A DNA stretch of 64,000 nt from Allium sativum (Eukaryota > Streptophyta > Magnoliopsida > Asparagales > Amaryllidaceae), in NCBI GenBank assembly GCA_030737875.1, contig CM060912.1:884267199-884331198 (forward strand), written 5' to 3'. Shown here one piece after another: positions 11,742-24,957 of this stretch. The notes under the pieces are model-generated. The model had not been told where the DNA came from. It worked only from the letters and a program-made list of their open reading frames with translations, and did no database searches. Made by a program: the position numbers and the translations under genes. Every line of letters begins with the position of its first letter. Within the stretch, counting starts at the first letter, position 1.

Positions 11742-13732
11742 ACTGTGAAAACCCGTAACTTCCCCGTGAAGGAAAGCGACGGATAGTTCGAGAACAAACC
11801 ACAACAGAACACATACAGAAGAACATTTCATCGTATATTACAACAATGCATCAGATTACAAGAATATACAGAGCATAAAAGAATATTACACAGAAATATC
11901 AGAGATTTAAATTACATTTAAATACATCGCAGCGGAAAATAATACAATACACAACTAGAATGAGATATACGGATACAAAGCTTTCCGGATATCGTTCCAG
12001 CTGTAAACCAGGATCCTGTGAATATAAATCTGCAAAACCAAAACTACTAGCTGCCCGTGTCAAAATAGGGGCACCCAGAGTTTAGGTTAAAACAATAAAT
12101 TCCAGGTCAGTCATGTGACTGGTGTGAGAACTAAAACAGTTAATCTTTATTTTAAAGTTAGATAAATCAAGGGACCACGCCGTATAACACGGAACGGGTT
12201 TCCTCCCAAGAATACCAGTGCGTAAAACAAACAGCGCAATGCTAAATAAAGAAAAATGAAGCTGTTATAAGACCCAGGTCCCATCACACAATGCAACGCA
12301 GCCGAGGATAGGGTTTTCCCTTATAACAGCCAAAGAATGCTTGATACGTTTAAAACAAATCATTTGATACTATTATAAGTGCATAGTGTATAAAACAACT
12401 TCAAATCATAAGTATCAATCATAGGCGGCATGAATGGCCCATAACACTATGTCGCCATATATAAGTTTACAATCAAAACCGCAAATGTCGTATTGGAAGT
12501 TGGGTTATCATTTATGGTATGAACCGAGGCTAGGGGCAAGATCCTCACTGATTCGAGACTGCCTAGCCCGAGTCTCAGGAACAGCCGCAACTGCCCCATG
12601 GATCCTCAGGGCCGGTCCACCGATGTGGATTATTATACCTGAGCACTACGTTTCGCCGCCCTTTGGGGCGTAAGCGAGCCAACTAAATGACTCCATCGGT
12701 TCGAGAACGACCGATCAATCCGAGGCGCCTCGCAATAGCAACAACAACATAAGTCAAACTCGTCAGGGCGTGTAAAACCACTGACGCCACTTTTAGCTAG
12801 GAGGAAACGTAGGCCCTCCCTGAGGTCCGTCTCCCGTTTTTGGTTCATACCGGGTGTGAAACTCGCGACGTAAGCGTTACACAAAGCTACGCCACAAAGG
12901 CCGTGCTTCGATCATCACCACAAGACTTTGCTTTTCAACAGAAGCCTTGATCATTTGCCTCTTAGGCATGCCACACAGGCAATTCACTCCATGCGATTGA
13001 TATCCATCAATATATAACCCCTGAGCTCGTACGTCTCAGAGAAGGGCGTTAAGCAAGAGAATAAATTCTCCGCCGCCAAACAGATATATATTTAATAGAG
13101 ATCAATCACACGGACTAAAATCCAATGTCAGACACACAGTCCATTTACAAGTCCGTTCTGGGTCTGAACGAAACCGGAGGCACCTAGTACCCCGCATATC
13201 CATCGATCTCCAAGTACGTCTGGACGATCACTAACTGTTTCCATCTTCTTGGGTGTACAGCCCAATCAAGATCATCAGTAATTACCCCAACGACGTGAAG
13301 ACCTCCGGTCTTCGACCATCATCTTCATCTTCGACTTATCGTCGTATCAGTTATTCAGAATGGGATAAACCCGGTCTTCCCGAATAACTCGCGTATATTT
13401 TAAATAAGTGTTACGCAAACACAACATACGCCTCATTCCAATTCATTAGTCACTAACCGTAAATTTATCAAGAGAATAATTCCCCAAATATTAACCCCGA
13501 AGGCCGAAACCAACATCAGATCAATATCCAGAAAACCATTCTGCTTGGCTAACCGACAGTTAATTTCTAATTTCACATTCATAGGGAAAGGTTCCCATTA
13601 ATTTTATCAAAGATAAATTCTTTAATTTATTCTTTAATTTACCTTTGAATATCAATTCAAACTAGTCGGGATTAACGAAACTTACCGAAGTAATCATTTG
13701 TTTTAATTTCCCAATCCCAACCTATTTATCCC

Positions 13733-14185
13733 ATGAAGTAAAACTGGTAATACTTCATATCTAACACCACAGTGTTATCGGTAAATTCAATTACCATTTC
13801 ACGTTCAAATCTAATTAAAGATTTAACTATCGCCTGGAGTAAAACTGGTGATACTCCATTCTCGATTATTTCAATCTAATTAAAGATTCATTAAAACTCC
13901 ACTTAGTTTTAATCGTTAACTGGGTTAAAGAATCAGTGTCATTTAAAACACGGTTCACGATAAACCCAAAATATCATTCCATTAATTATCGGGTTAAAGA
14001 ACAAGTGTTATTTAAAACACTGCCCACGATAAACCCAAAAATCAATATCAATTCAATTCCAATTAAATATTATTTAATTGGTACCTTTCATTAAATCTAA
14101 ATAAAAAGATTTAATCATTTCTCAATTAGGTTCAAGAACAGTGTTAGTGAAGACACCATTCACGACAAACCCAAATCACATTCGA
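13733..14185. repeat. Hairpin train, A2 right LTR
   Basis: This is the LTR duplicate of 5629-6080, with the same stems and the same AAACTGGTRA loops. Confidence 0.8.
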
Positions 14186-15086
14186 TATTCAATACAAGGC
14201 TCTGAATAGAAAATATATCGGCTTATATTCAATATCAAATTCTACGACTAACAAATGTCGTATTGGAAATAACGATATATAAATATATATCTTTCAAATT
14301 TCCATAACAACACCTGTATAATCACGAATTCCAACATCGAAATATTCCGAAGACAATTTCGATTCAAATCCACTCCAATGCAATCATTGGATATTCTGGT
14401 TATTTTTAAAACCCTTTTTAAATTCAATTTATTTATTTAAAAATAAATAGAATTATAATTCTAGTTCAAAACTAGTTCATTTCGATAAAAATCTATTTTT
14501 ATCTTTTCAAATATGGAGTTTTTCATCCCAATTCTTTCTAAATCATTTCTTATGATTTTACACAAATTATTACTATTTTTAATAATTTTATCAAGGCCCG
14601 TACAGTCGATTTCCATCAATGGCCATCGAACTGCACTTACAGCGACCTTTTTCAAATTTGATTTGGACGTAACTCCAAATCCTACCGTTAGATTTCAAAT
14701 TTCTAATATTCGTTAGAAAGCTCTTTTCGATACGAACCCAACGGTTCCGGTTTTAGGAGAATCCGACGGTCGGATCTCCCGTAATGTCCGTTTGAAATAA
14801 ATGGTCGAAATTCACGAACTGCCGCGGCGCGGCGCGTTCTATTCAGGCCATTATATTATATATATAATATATATAATATATACTTCGTCGATTTCTATTT
14901 AAAACGAATTATATAAACAGTTTTAAATTCGTTTCAAAAGCAATTTCCACTTCCATTTCAATTCAAATCAAAATTGAATTCATCTTTATAAATTCGTTTT
15001 AAAATTCATTTCTATTCAATTCAAATTTCAATTCAATTTGAATTCATTTCAATTCGCTTTCAATTCAATTTGAATTCGTTTTCAAT

Positions 15087-15420
15087 TCATTTCGAAATCG
15101 TTTTCAATTCAATTCATTTCGAAATCATTTTATATTCAATTCATTTCGAAATCGTTATATATTCAATTCATTTCGAAATCGTTATATATTCAATTCATTT
15201 CGAAATCGTTATATATTCAATTCATTTCGAAATCGTTATATATTCAATTCATTTCGAAATCGTTATATATTCAATTCATTTCGAAATCGTTATATATTCA
15301 ATTCATTTCGAAATCGTTATATATTCAATTCATTTCGAAATCGTTATATATTCAATTCATTTCGAAATCGTTATATATTCAATTCATTTCGAAAACGTTA
15401 TATATTCAATTCATTTCAAA
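15087..15420. repeat. 27-bp tandem array, A2 right LTR
   Basis: Copy of the 6975-7309 array with the same unit and about the same copy number. Confidence 0.9.
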
Positions 15421-16512
15421 ATGAATAAAATCGATATAAATATCGTTTACGTCAAAATGGCGTCAATCTGATCAACACGGCTTCATAAATTTCTATTTCA
15501 AATATTTTTATTTTAAAACTGGAATGAGGCCCAATCAATTACCATATAAAGTTAATTATATGGATTTTCATACAACACATGTATAATAGCCTTGAAAAAT
15601 AATCAACCATCAACCAATGTGCACTACACTGTATAAGCATCAAATATAGATATCTAACGCTTATAACAGCCTGTCAATCAATCGATCGACATATTTAATC
15701 AATCAGGATGAGTGAACTTCAAATTTCATCCCAACACCCGTGTGGGGTTTCAAACAATCAAACACAGATTTTATTTGTGCAGTTGGGCGATGTGTAAAAT
15801 TTATCGACCCAATCAATGTCCTTCAAATAAGTGTACATAAACAAACCGTCTGGTTTGTAAATGAATATTTATTTATTTATTTATTCACTTTCACTATATT
15901 CATATTCACGTTAAAAATTATATTTTTAACGATAAAACATTTTATTCCAACATATGAATTTCTATTATTCATTTACACAATAAAATGATATTTTTATTTT
16001 CTAACATATTTTAGAAAATTTCGGCGGCATAACGGCACGATACTAGAAACGGGACGAGGCCTAGCCTTATCCCTGGTCTAGTGAAGGCCCACGCCATTCA
16101 CACATCAATCATATTCAATTCGTTATGCAAACCACAAAATTTTGGAGTAAGAGTCTAACCTAGCCTTACTCCTTCGCCTTATAACGGCGCACGTCTAATC
16201 CTAACCAATTTATCGATTCGATTTTTCACACCACAAACCACATTCAAACCAATATCGCAATCAATCACCAAACAGCCAAACAAACAAGTCCATGGTCTGT
16301 GGACGATTGTGTCGGGTGCTACTAAACACCGTCTGCATCCTAGTATATATATATATAACTAGAATAATTAAATTGAAAGGTGAGAAGTTCTCACTTATAG
16401 CTATCCTAGCTCCACGGCTCTTCATTTGCAGAAGTCTTCGTCGTTTCGCCTTTTTGTCACCTTCGTTGCTGCTTTCACTACATACGTAAAAATCACATTT
16501 TTACTTCGCTAT

Positions 16513-17121
16513 TCAATATATAAAAATCGAATTTTTAGTTCAAAGTTCAATATATAAAAATCGAATTTTTAGTTCAAAGTTCAATATATAAAAATCAAAT
16601 TTTTACTTCAAAGTTCAATATATAAAAATCGAATTTTTAGTTCAAAGTTCAATATATAAAAATCGAATTTTTAGTTCAAAGTTCAATATATAAAAATCGA
16701 ATTTTTAGTTCAAAGTTCAATATATAAAAATCGAATTTTTACTTCAAAGTTCAATATATAAAAATCGAATTTTTAGTTCAAAGTTCAATATATAAAAATC
16801 GAATTTTTACTTCAAAGTTCAATATATAAAAATCGAATTTTTACTTCAAAGTTCAATATATAAAAATCGAATTTTTAGTTCAAAGTTCAATATATAAAAA
16901 TCGAATTTTTAGTTCAAAGTTCAATATATAAAAATCGAATTTTTAGTTCAAAGTTCAATATATAAAAATCGAATTTTTAGTTCAAAGTTCAATATATAAA
17001 AATCGAATTTTTACTTCAAAGTTCAATATATAAAAATCGAATTTTTAGTTCAAAGTTCAATATATAAAAATCGAATTTTTAGTTCAAAGTTCAATATATA
17101 AAAATCGAATTTTTAGTTCGA
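16513..17121. repeat. 34-bp hairpin-unit array, A2 right LTR
   Basis: About 18 units. The series of G and C variants matches the left array except at one or two units. Confidence 0.9.
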
Positions 17122-18835
17122 CAAAAATCACAACCTTGATAAGGAAAAGAAATCTCATCTTTTCCTAATATAAAATTCCAGATTTTTCTTATATAAATCC
17201 CATTTTTTTGTCACATTAAAAAGTAATTTTTAAGCTGTGTTTTTAACATATAAAACTGATTTTAAAATTAAATAAAAACTCACCGCTGTATAAATTCGAA
17301 CCCGCCTAGAATCGGTCATCTTTGTTTCCCGTAGCCACTTTAGTCGCAGTAGCAGACGAAACAAAAAGGAACCAGCATGCAGAGACACTGAGTTGAGAAA
17401 GTACACCATCACGTGGTTGCTAACTAAACTCTGCGTGCCGGAGGGAGGCAACCAAGGGTGCTGAGTCGGAGGCTTCTATCGCTAGTGGTTCTGAGGCGAT
17501 AGAGCGAGTGCTAGATGGAGGCGTAGTAGGCTTCAGATGGATACGTGGTTGCAAGGCGTTGGCTGCGAGTGGGGAAGGAGGTGGAGCAGGTTCGGAAAAC
17601 CATGAAGAGGGCTTGGGTTCGACTTCGGTCCGCAGGTGAAGCTCCGACTGTTGCTCGGTCAGATGTCGCATGGCCTGGTGGTGGTTGCGAGCAATCGGAG
17701 AAGGCCATGATCTGGGAGAATCGATTTTATTTTAGAATTTGGGCATAACATATTTGGGGAGGAGGGACACAAATCAGCTGTCAAAAATGAGAGAGGAAGA
17801 AAGCATTTTTTTCCCTTTCATTTTTTTTTAATTTCTGAAATAAAACGAACGTGGGGCGGGGGGGGGGGGGGGCTAGGTAGTTAAGGAGAGAGGAGAGTGG
17901 AGGGTTTTAAATTTTAATTTATTTAATTTATTATTTTATTTTGCAAAAAGTTGACTTTCACATACGACCTCTAAACGAGGCCCACCGCCTGTCGTCCCTA
18001 GCGTTTTACCCCCATTCCGAACACAATGGGATATGTATCACAGGCTAATTCGATAGTTACAATTAGTTTCCGTTGAAATTTACATTTAAACCGCTATATT
18101 GAATTTTAAACGTACATTTCAAATTACCGGGGCCCCATACGAACTCTAAAAATTCTAGAAAAATATTTTCTAGCTTTGTATTGACGATAAGGTCCTAACA
18201 AAACTAGTTTCGTCGAATTCTGAGACCGTTTGAAAAATAGCCAATTTCCAGTCGATTAAAATCAACTGAAACTAGACAAACGCGTTTTCCTTTGCCACGC
18301 TCACACATTGATTCGAAAAGTTATGAAATTTGGAATCTAGCAATAACTCGACATCACGGACCCAACAAAACTGGTTTCGTCGAATCCGAGGTCGTTTGCA
18401 AAATGTCCATTTTTAAGGGCCTTATATATATAAAAATATATATAAATTCCACAGCGACTATTTCTAATTTTAAACTGGACATATCTTATCATTTCTAAGA
18501 TGAAATCTTGATTTTTCTGATTCGTTGGAAAGATATCATCAATTAGATTCCATTATTTTTGGTTTCACTAAAATCCGGATTGTTTTGCACCCAGTACATT
18601 CAATTGAAGTTTGAAATCGAATTATCGAACTACCGCGCCATTTTCAATTCTATTTATAATTATATATAAATATTTATATTCTAACGACGACGTATATAAA
18701 TATATACGTTCGAATTATATTCAAAATAAATTTCTCGTCGATATTATTTAAAATATTCCATTTTAAATATACAAAATTCGTTAAAATCGCCAAAATAAAA
18801 TTTTCAAACTGGCTCGCATTTTACGGGTTGTTACA

Positions 18836-18840
18836 AAGAT
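18836..18840. repeat. Target site duplication of A2, right copy (AAGAT)
   Basis: Matches 3635-3639 and directly follows the LTR end GTTACA. Confidence 0.9.
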
Positions 18841-20024
18841 TCATTAAAACTCCACTTAGTTTTAATCTTTAACTGGGTTAAAGAATCAGTGCCATTTAAA
18901 ACACGGTTCACGATAAACCCAAAGTCACATTCATTAATTATCGGGTTAAAGAACGAGTGTTGTTTAAAACACTGTTCACGACAAACCCAAAAATCAATAT
19001 CCATTCAATTCCAATTAAATATTATTTAATTGGTACACTTCATTAAATCTAAATAAAAAGATTTAATCTTTTCTCAACTGGGTTCAAGAACAGTGTTAGT
19101 GAAGACACCATTCACGACAAACCCAAATCACATTCGATATTCAATACAAGGCTCTGAATAGAAAATATATCGGCTTATATTCAATATCGAATTCTACGAC
19201 TAACAAATGTCGTATTGGAAATAACGATATAAATATATATCTTTCAAATTTCCATAACCACACCTGTATAATCACGAATTCCAACATCGAAATATTCCGA
19301 AGACAATTTCGATTCAAATCCACTCCAATGCAATCATTGGAAATTTTGGTTATTTTCAAAACCATTTCAAATTCAATTTATTTATTTAAAAATAAATAGA
19401 ATTATAATTCTAGTTCAAAACTAGTTCATTTCGATAAAAATCTATTTTTATCTTTTCAAATATGGAGTTTTTCATCCCAATTCTTCTCAAATCATTTCTT
19501 ATGATTTTACACAAATTATTACTATTTTTAATAATTTTATCAAGGCCCGTACAGTCGATTTCCAACAACGGCCATCGAACTGCACTTACAGCGACCTTTT
19601 TCAAATTTGATTTGGACGTATCTCCAAATCCAACCGTTAGATTTCAAATTTCTAACATTCGTTAGAAAGCTCTTTTTGATACGAACCCAACGGTTCTGGT
19701 TTTAGGAGAATCCGATGGTCGGATCTCCCGTAATGTCCGTTTGAAATAAATGGTCGAAATTCACGAACTGCCGCGGCGCGGCGCGTTCTATTCAGGCCAT
19801 TATATTATATATATAATATATATAATATATATATCGTCGATTTCCATTTAAAACGAATTATATAAATAGTTTTAAATTCGTTTCAAAAGCAATTTCAACT
19901 TCCATTTCAATTCAAATCGAAATTGAATTCTTCTTTATAAATTCGTTTCAAAATTCATTTCTATTCAATTCAAATTTCAATTCAATTTGAATTCATTTCA
20001 ATTCGCTTTCAATTCAATTTGAAT

Positions 20025-20428
20025 TCGTTTTCAATTCATTTCGAAATCGTTTTCAATTCAATTCATTTCGAAATCGTTCTCAATTCATTTCATTTCGAAA
20101 TCGTTTTCAATTCAATTCATTTCGAAATCGTTTTCAATTCAATTCATTTCGAAATCGTTTTCAATTCAATTCATTTCGAAATCGTTTTCAATTCAATTCA
20201 TTTCGAAATCGTTTTCAATTCAATTCATTTCGAAATCGTTTTCAATTCAATTCATTTCGAAATCGTTTTCAATTCAATTCATTTCGAAATCGTTTTCAAT
20301 TCAATTCATTTCGAAATCGTTTTCAATTCAATTCATTTCGAAATCGTTTTCAATTCAATTCATTTCGAAATCGTTTTCAATTCAATTCATTTCGAAATCG
20401 TTTTCAATTCAATTCATTTCGAAATCGT
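20025..20428. repeat. 27-bp tandem array in A1, a different variant from A2
   Basis: About 15 copies of a 27-bp unit with the core ATTTCGAAATCG followed by TTTTCAATTCAATTC. A2 has TATATTCAATTC in the same place. Each element has therefore spread its own variant through the array. Confidence 0.9.
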
Positions 20429-21419
20429 CGATTTCCATTTCACTTTTCAATATTCATTTTTAAAATGAATAAAGTCGATATAAATATCGTTCACGTCAAA
20501 ATGGCGTCAATCTAATCAACACGGCTTCATAAATTTCTATTTTCAAATTTTCTTTATTTTTCAAATTGGAATGAGGCCCAATCAATTACCATATAAAATT
20601 AATTATATGGATTTCCATACAACACATGTATATAATAGCATTGAAAAATAATCAACCATCAACCAAAGTTCACTACACTGTATAAGCATCAAATATAGAT
20701 ATTCAACGCTTATAACAGCCTGTCAATCAATCGATCGACATATTTAATCAATCAGGATGAGTGAAATTCATATTTCATCCCAACACCCGTGTGGGGTTTC
20801 AAATCAACAAACACACATTTTTGTTTGTGCAGTTGGGCGATGTGTAAAATTTACCAACCCAATCAATATCCGTCAAACCAGTGTAAATAAACAAATCGGC
20901 CGATTTGTTTATAAATATTTATTTATTCACTTTCACGTTAAAAATTATATTTTTAACGTCAAAAATATTTATTTCAACACTTGAATTTGTATTCAGTTCA
21001 CTTACACAATAAAAATGATATTTTTATTTTTCTAACATATTTTAGAAAATTTCGGCGGCATAACGGCACGATACTAGAAATGGGACGAGGCCTAGCCTTA
21101 TCCCCGGTCTAGTGAAGGCCCACGCCATTCACACATCAATCAAACCAATTTCTAATCAATTCAAGTTCACCAAACAACCAAATTCAAATCAAGTAATCTA
21201 ACCAACTACACAACCAAACAAACAAGTCCATGGTCTGTGGATGGGTGTCGGGTGCTACTAAACACCGTCTGCATCCTAGTATATATTATATATAACTAGA
21301 AAAATTAAATTGAAAGGTGAGAAGTTCTCACATATAGCTATCCTAGCTCCACGGCACTTCATTTGCAGAAGTCTTCGTTGTTACCGCATCTTCGCCATCT
21401 TCGTTGTCCGCTTTCACTA

Positions 21420-21960
21420 CATATGTAAAAATCACATTTTTATATACTGATGTCTTTAAAATAAAAATCACATTTTTATTTACTTTCAATTTAAAAGTCA
21501 TATTTTTTATAATCACTTCATATATTAAAAAATCGAATTTTTACTACTATGTTATATAGATAAAAATTATATTTTTATCACGCTATTTTCCATATAAAGA
21601 TTTTGCCTTTTCTATAATATAAAAATTATATTTTTCTTAAAGTAAAAATCATATTTTTACTTCACTACTCATATCAAAATATCGCCTTTTCACTTTTAAA
21701 AATATCGTCTTTATTTTGCTTCATATATAAAGATGATATTTTTAAATCTTCCTATCATGTAAAAATTATATTTTCACTTCTTCTACATGGTAAAGATCAT
21801 ATTTTTATTACCTTTAAAAATATAAAAATCATATTTTTATTACTTTTAAAATATAAAGATCATATTTTTATCTTTCTACAATATAAAAGATTGTATTTTT
21901 AATACTTTAAAAATCTAAAAATCATATTTTTATTTCAACGTTCAATATATAAAAATCATA
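21420..21960. repeat. Degenerate hairpin region in A1 (AAAAATCATATTTTTA-like units)
   Basis: It holds the position of the A2 34-bp array. Units such as AAAATCATATTTTTA recur many times with irregular spacing and different linkers. Confidence 0.7.
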
Positions 21961-22079
21961 GCTTTATAACATAAAATAAAATCAGTTTTTAAATTAACAA
22001 AAATCAGTTTTTACATTATATAAAAATCAGTTTTAACATTATATAAAAATCAAATAAAACAAATAAGCTAAAAAAACTT

Positions 22080-22440
22080 ACAGGGGGGGGGGGGGTTTCT
22101 CTGTCGGCAGCAGGCTTGGGGGGGGGGGTTCTCATCGATCGCGGGTTCGTGAGGGAGGAGGGGGAGGCGCTGGTGGCTCTGGAGTGGCGGCGGTCGGCAA
22201 GGGCGGCGCGGAGGGCTTCAGATGCGGCGGAGGGTTCAATTTAGGGATTTGGGTGCTCGCGATCTGGAATGGCAGAGGAGAGGAGGATAGGGCGGCGGAT
22301 GGAGGGGGAAGAGGAGGGGGAAGGTGCGGCTGTCCCCAGGGGAGGAGCGCGCGGCGGTGGTGGCCTCCCAGACGATGGCGACGAGCGTTTTTTTTATTTA
22401 TTATTTTTTCTTTGAGAATGATTTCAACGGGGGGGGGGGG
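22080..22440. repeat. Poly-G and GC-rich island in A1 right LTR
   Basis: Several runs of ten or more G (near 22082, 22120 and 22430) flank a GC-rich stretch. It corresponds in position to the A2 GC island and G-run. No recognisable protein is encoded. Confidence 0.6.
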
Positions 22441-22809
22441 CCTGGGTATATGGAAGGAGAAAGAGGGAATTCCTTTTTTTTTATTTGTTTAATTATTTTA
22501 CTTCGCAAAGAGTCGACTTTTACATAGGATCCCTGAACGAGGTCCACCGCCTGTCGTCCATAGCGTATTACCCCCATTCTGAACACAATGGGATATGTAT
22601 CGTATGCTGATTCGATCATTTCGATCCGTTTCTGTTTAATTTACATTTAAATCACTATATTGAATTTTAAACGTACATTTCAAATTACCGGGGTCACATA
22701 CTAACTAGAAAAATTCCAGAAAAATATTTTCTAGCTTCGTATTGACGATACGGTCCTAACAAAACTAGTTTCGTCAAATTCTGAGATCGTTTGAAAAATG
22801 GCCAATTTC

Positions 22810-22814
22810 CAGTC
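22810..22814. repeat. Target site duplication of the Ty3/gypsy element, left copy (CAGTC)
   Basis: Paired with 34449-34453. The uninterrupted sequence CCAGTCGATTAAAA is seen at positions 8-21 and near 18248. Confidence 0.95.
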
Positions 22815-23092
22815 TGTTACACCCCGAAAATTCTATAACTGTGAAATTAACAAATTAAAGTATAATTAATCTGAAATCAAAGAACTAAGGGAAACGGGAT
22901 ACGCCATTGCGTTCGTCTCGGAAAAATACGCGAAATAGAGTCCGAGTTTTCGAAAAACGGAGTCCGTATGAAGAAGATATGGCCTTCGGAAGTTTGAGAA
23001 TCAAGTTTAAATTCAAACAGAATAAATCAGGTTTAAATTCGAAAATGGGGCCCAATGGGCCAGGGCGGAAAAACACCCGCCTGACCCACCAA

Positions 23093-23165
23093 GTCGACTG
23101 GGCTGTCGACCTGGTCTAACCAGGTCGACAGGCCTGTCGACAGGGCTGTCGACAGGGGTGTCGAC
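23093..23165. repeat. Phased GTCGAC palindrome array, 5' LTR
   Basis: GTCGAC occurs at 23093, 23105, 23124, 23136, 23148 and 23160. All intervals are 12 bp except one of 19. The array includes an 11-bp-stem hairpin (23105-23129, loop CTA) and a perfect 18-bp palindrome (23124-23141). The 3' LTR copy is at 31459-31531. Confidence 0.9.
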
Positions 23166-23344
23166 CTGGTCCAGACCCAGGTCGAGCCCAGTCTAACCCG
23201 GCTGGCCTATTCTCTATGTGGTCGATTTTCTGTGGTCTGCTTTGTCATTAGGGCTAGGTGGCAGGCTCTAATTGGTCTCTCCTTAGAATGAATGGCTACG
23301 ATCAATCCAAGCAACATCAATGGTCCTAATCAGTTCCTAACCTC

Positions 23345-23352
23345 TATATAAA
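23345..23352 (+). promoter_or_regulatory. LTR TATA box (TATATAAA), chromovirus 5' LTR
   Basis: TATATAAA lies in a leader-like context with CTAAACCC downstream. Transcription would start about 30 bp later, near 23375. The 3' LTR copy is at 31711-31718. Confidence 0.6.
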
Positions 23353-24184
23353 CAACCCTAGACTAAACCCTAATCTATTCATTCAAAAATAAGAACATAG
23401 CCGCCATGTTGCTGAGGAACGACTAGGAGTAGCCACCAAATTGGAGAGAGGATTAGGAGGAAGATTCTAAAGCTTAAAGCAACCTAAACAAATCAATTCA
23501 ACAAAGGAATTTGCGTCTTCAATCCCTAAACTAGAGAATTCATCACACCATTGTAAGTAGAGTATTACTTTGGTATGAATAAACAATTGTGTTGGTTTGT
23601 ATGCTTGAATTGTGGCAATAAAGTAATTCATATTTGTGCGTTCATATCAATTTGAAATATTATATACGTTTGGATATTTATGAATTATGTTATTCATTAT
23701 AAAGAACTACATGCGGTAGTTCTATGCAAGTATACGTTTGGAATATTTCGCAAATTATGTAATCCATGTTGAAGCTACATGTATGTAGTTGATTTAAATT
23801 CATGCAAGTTTGGGGTTTGCTTCTATGCCACCATGATGTATATTTTTGTGCATAAATCATTTTGTAAGTAATTGGAACAAGTTTGGTTATTATCCATATG
23901 AAATTATGTTGAGAATTTGGCATTATGTTTTAAGCCATGCTTTTGTACTAGAAAACCTATTTGCAAATTTATGGATATGGCTAGGCTATGAATGATATTT
24001 GGCATAATTGAAAACCATGATTAGGTCTATCTTGTTTACAAGAATTATATGATCACATATGTGGTACATGGCTAGGTTAGGTTCAAAAAGTCCCTTTTTG
24101 TAAGTTTACATGACTAAAGTAAGAATCATGATTTCATGTTAGAAATATTTATGCCATGGTTATGTGAACGAATTTAACTATACT

Positions 24185-24285
24185 TATGCCATGCTTATGT
24201 TTGATATCATGCCATGCTTATGTTTGACATTATGCCATGCTTATGCTAGAAATATTTATGCCATGCTTATGTTTGACATTATGCC
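24185..24285 (+). repeat. Imperfect 23-bp direct repeats in chromovirus LTR
   Basis: ATGCCATGCTTATG starts at 24185, 24209, 24232 and 24257, with TTTGACATT or similar linkers. It is duplicated in the 3' LTR from about 32551. Confidence 0.7.
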
Positions 24286-24754
24286 TAAATAAGAATATAG
24301 GTTCATGTTGCAGTTAAACCTATGCAAGTTTACATGCCTTGATTCATGTCACCTATGCCTTATGACCAAAGTATATGTTACCACTATGCAAGTACACCCG
24401 TTTCTAGTTTGTATTTCCAACGTCATTTTGCAAGTTCATACGCTCACCTTCCCCTCTTTGTGTATGTAATCACGCTTTAAGCCTCCCCTTGTCGCATGGC
24501 TAAGTTGGGCTTTAAGAGGCTAAGCCCAACATATATATAATAAACGGACGTGTAAAACGGGGGAAAATAACGTTGGGTTAAAAATTACCAATGAATGAGA
24601 ATATAAAATAGAAGGGCCCAAATTCAAGTATGGGTTGGGCCCATGATTGGTGTAACCTTTACACCATTAACTTAATAATGGGCCGCAAATATTTACATAT
24701 AAGAAATAAAGAAGAATGACAAAATATGTAAATGTAGAACATACGATGTGTTTA

Positions 24755-24957
24755 ACCCGAGGTTGGATTGAGTTGTGATGTAAACCTGCCCGGAACCGCC
24801 CGGCTGTCCAGTAGTCACAACAATACCTATCCAATGTGGGAGGTTAAACATGGAGCCCAGCAAGGACCCGAGGTTAGACTGAGTTGTGTCGTAAGACTAC
24901 CCGGAACCAACCGGCAACAGGCAGCCACAACAATACCTGTCTAATGTGAGAGGTCAG
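24755..24957 (+). repeat. Two diverged foldback repeats about 111 bp apart in chromovirus LTR
   Basis: Each copy begins ACCCGAGGTT and ends in a CACAACAATACCT...AATGTG segment that is partly complementary to its own start. The copies begin near 24755 and 24866. Confidence 0.6.

Larger units (their letters stand above)
10708..11743 (-). mobile_element. A2 internal domain, non-coding
   Basis: These 1036 bp run from polypurine tract to primer site. No frame exceeds about 65 codons. The two blocks shared with A1, B and C are present at about 10865-11045 and 11375-11741. Confidence 0.85.
3640..18835 (-). mobile_element. Element A2: complete non-autonomous LTR retroelement with giant LTRs
   Basis: Total length is 15196 bp. 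It has two LTRs of 7068 and 7092 bp, TG...CA ends, a 5-bp target duplication, a polypurine tract and a Met-tRNA primer site, all oriented on the minus strand. Only 1036 bp separate the LTRs, and no frame in the element resembles a retroelement protein. It is a LARD by logic (long LTRs, no coding, canonical priming sites) but its LTR-to-interior ratio of nearly 7 to 1 is extreme. The LTRs differ mainly in microsatellite and poly-G lengths plus scattered substitutions, so the insertion is young. It sits inside the right LTR of its relative A1. Confidence 0.9.
11744..18835 (-). repeat. A2 right LTR (5' LTR on the element strand)
   Basis: At 7092 bp it is nearly identical to 3640-10707. The extra length comes from AT microsatellite growth near 14860-14880, a TTTA repeat near 15870 and a longer G-rich run near 17852-17872. 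Confidence 0.9.
18841..22814 (-). repeat. A1 right LTR, segment 2 of 3
   Basis: It continues the A1 LTR after A2 and aligns to A2 from about 5784 onward. It contains the A1 version of the 27-bp array (20025-20428), a degenerate hairpin region (21420-21960) and GC-rich, poly-G-rich sequence (22080-22440). It is interrupted at 22815 by the chromovirus. Confidence 0.85.

Noticed and set aside
22184..22492. 102-codon Gly/Arg-rich frame in the A1 GC-rich island
   Set aside because: It is driven by GC-rich and poly-G sequence, and the same position in A2 does not encode it.
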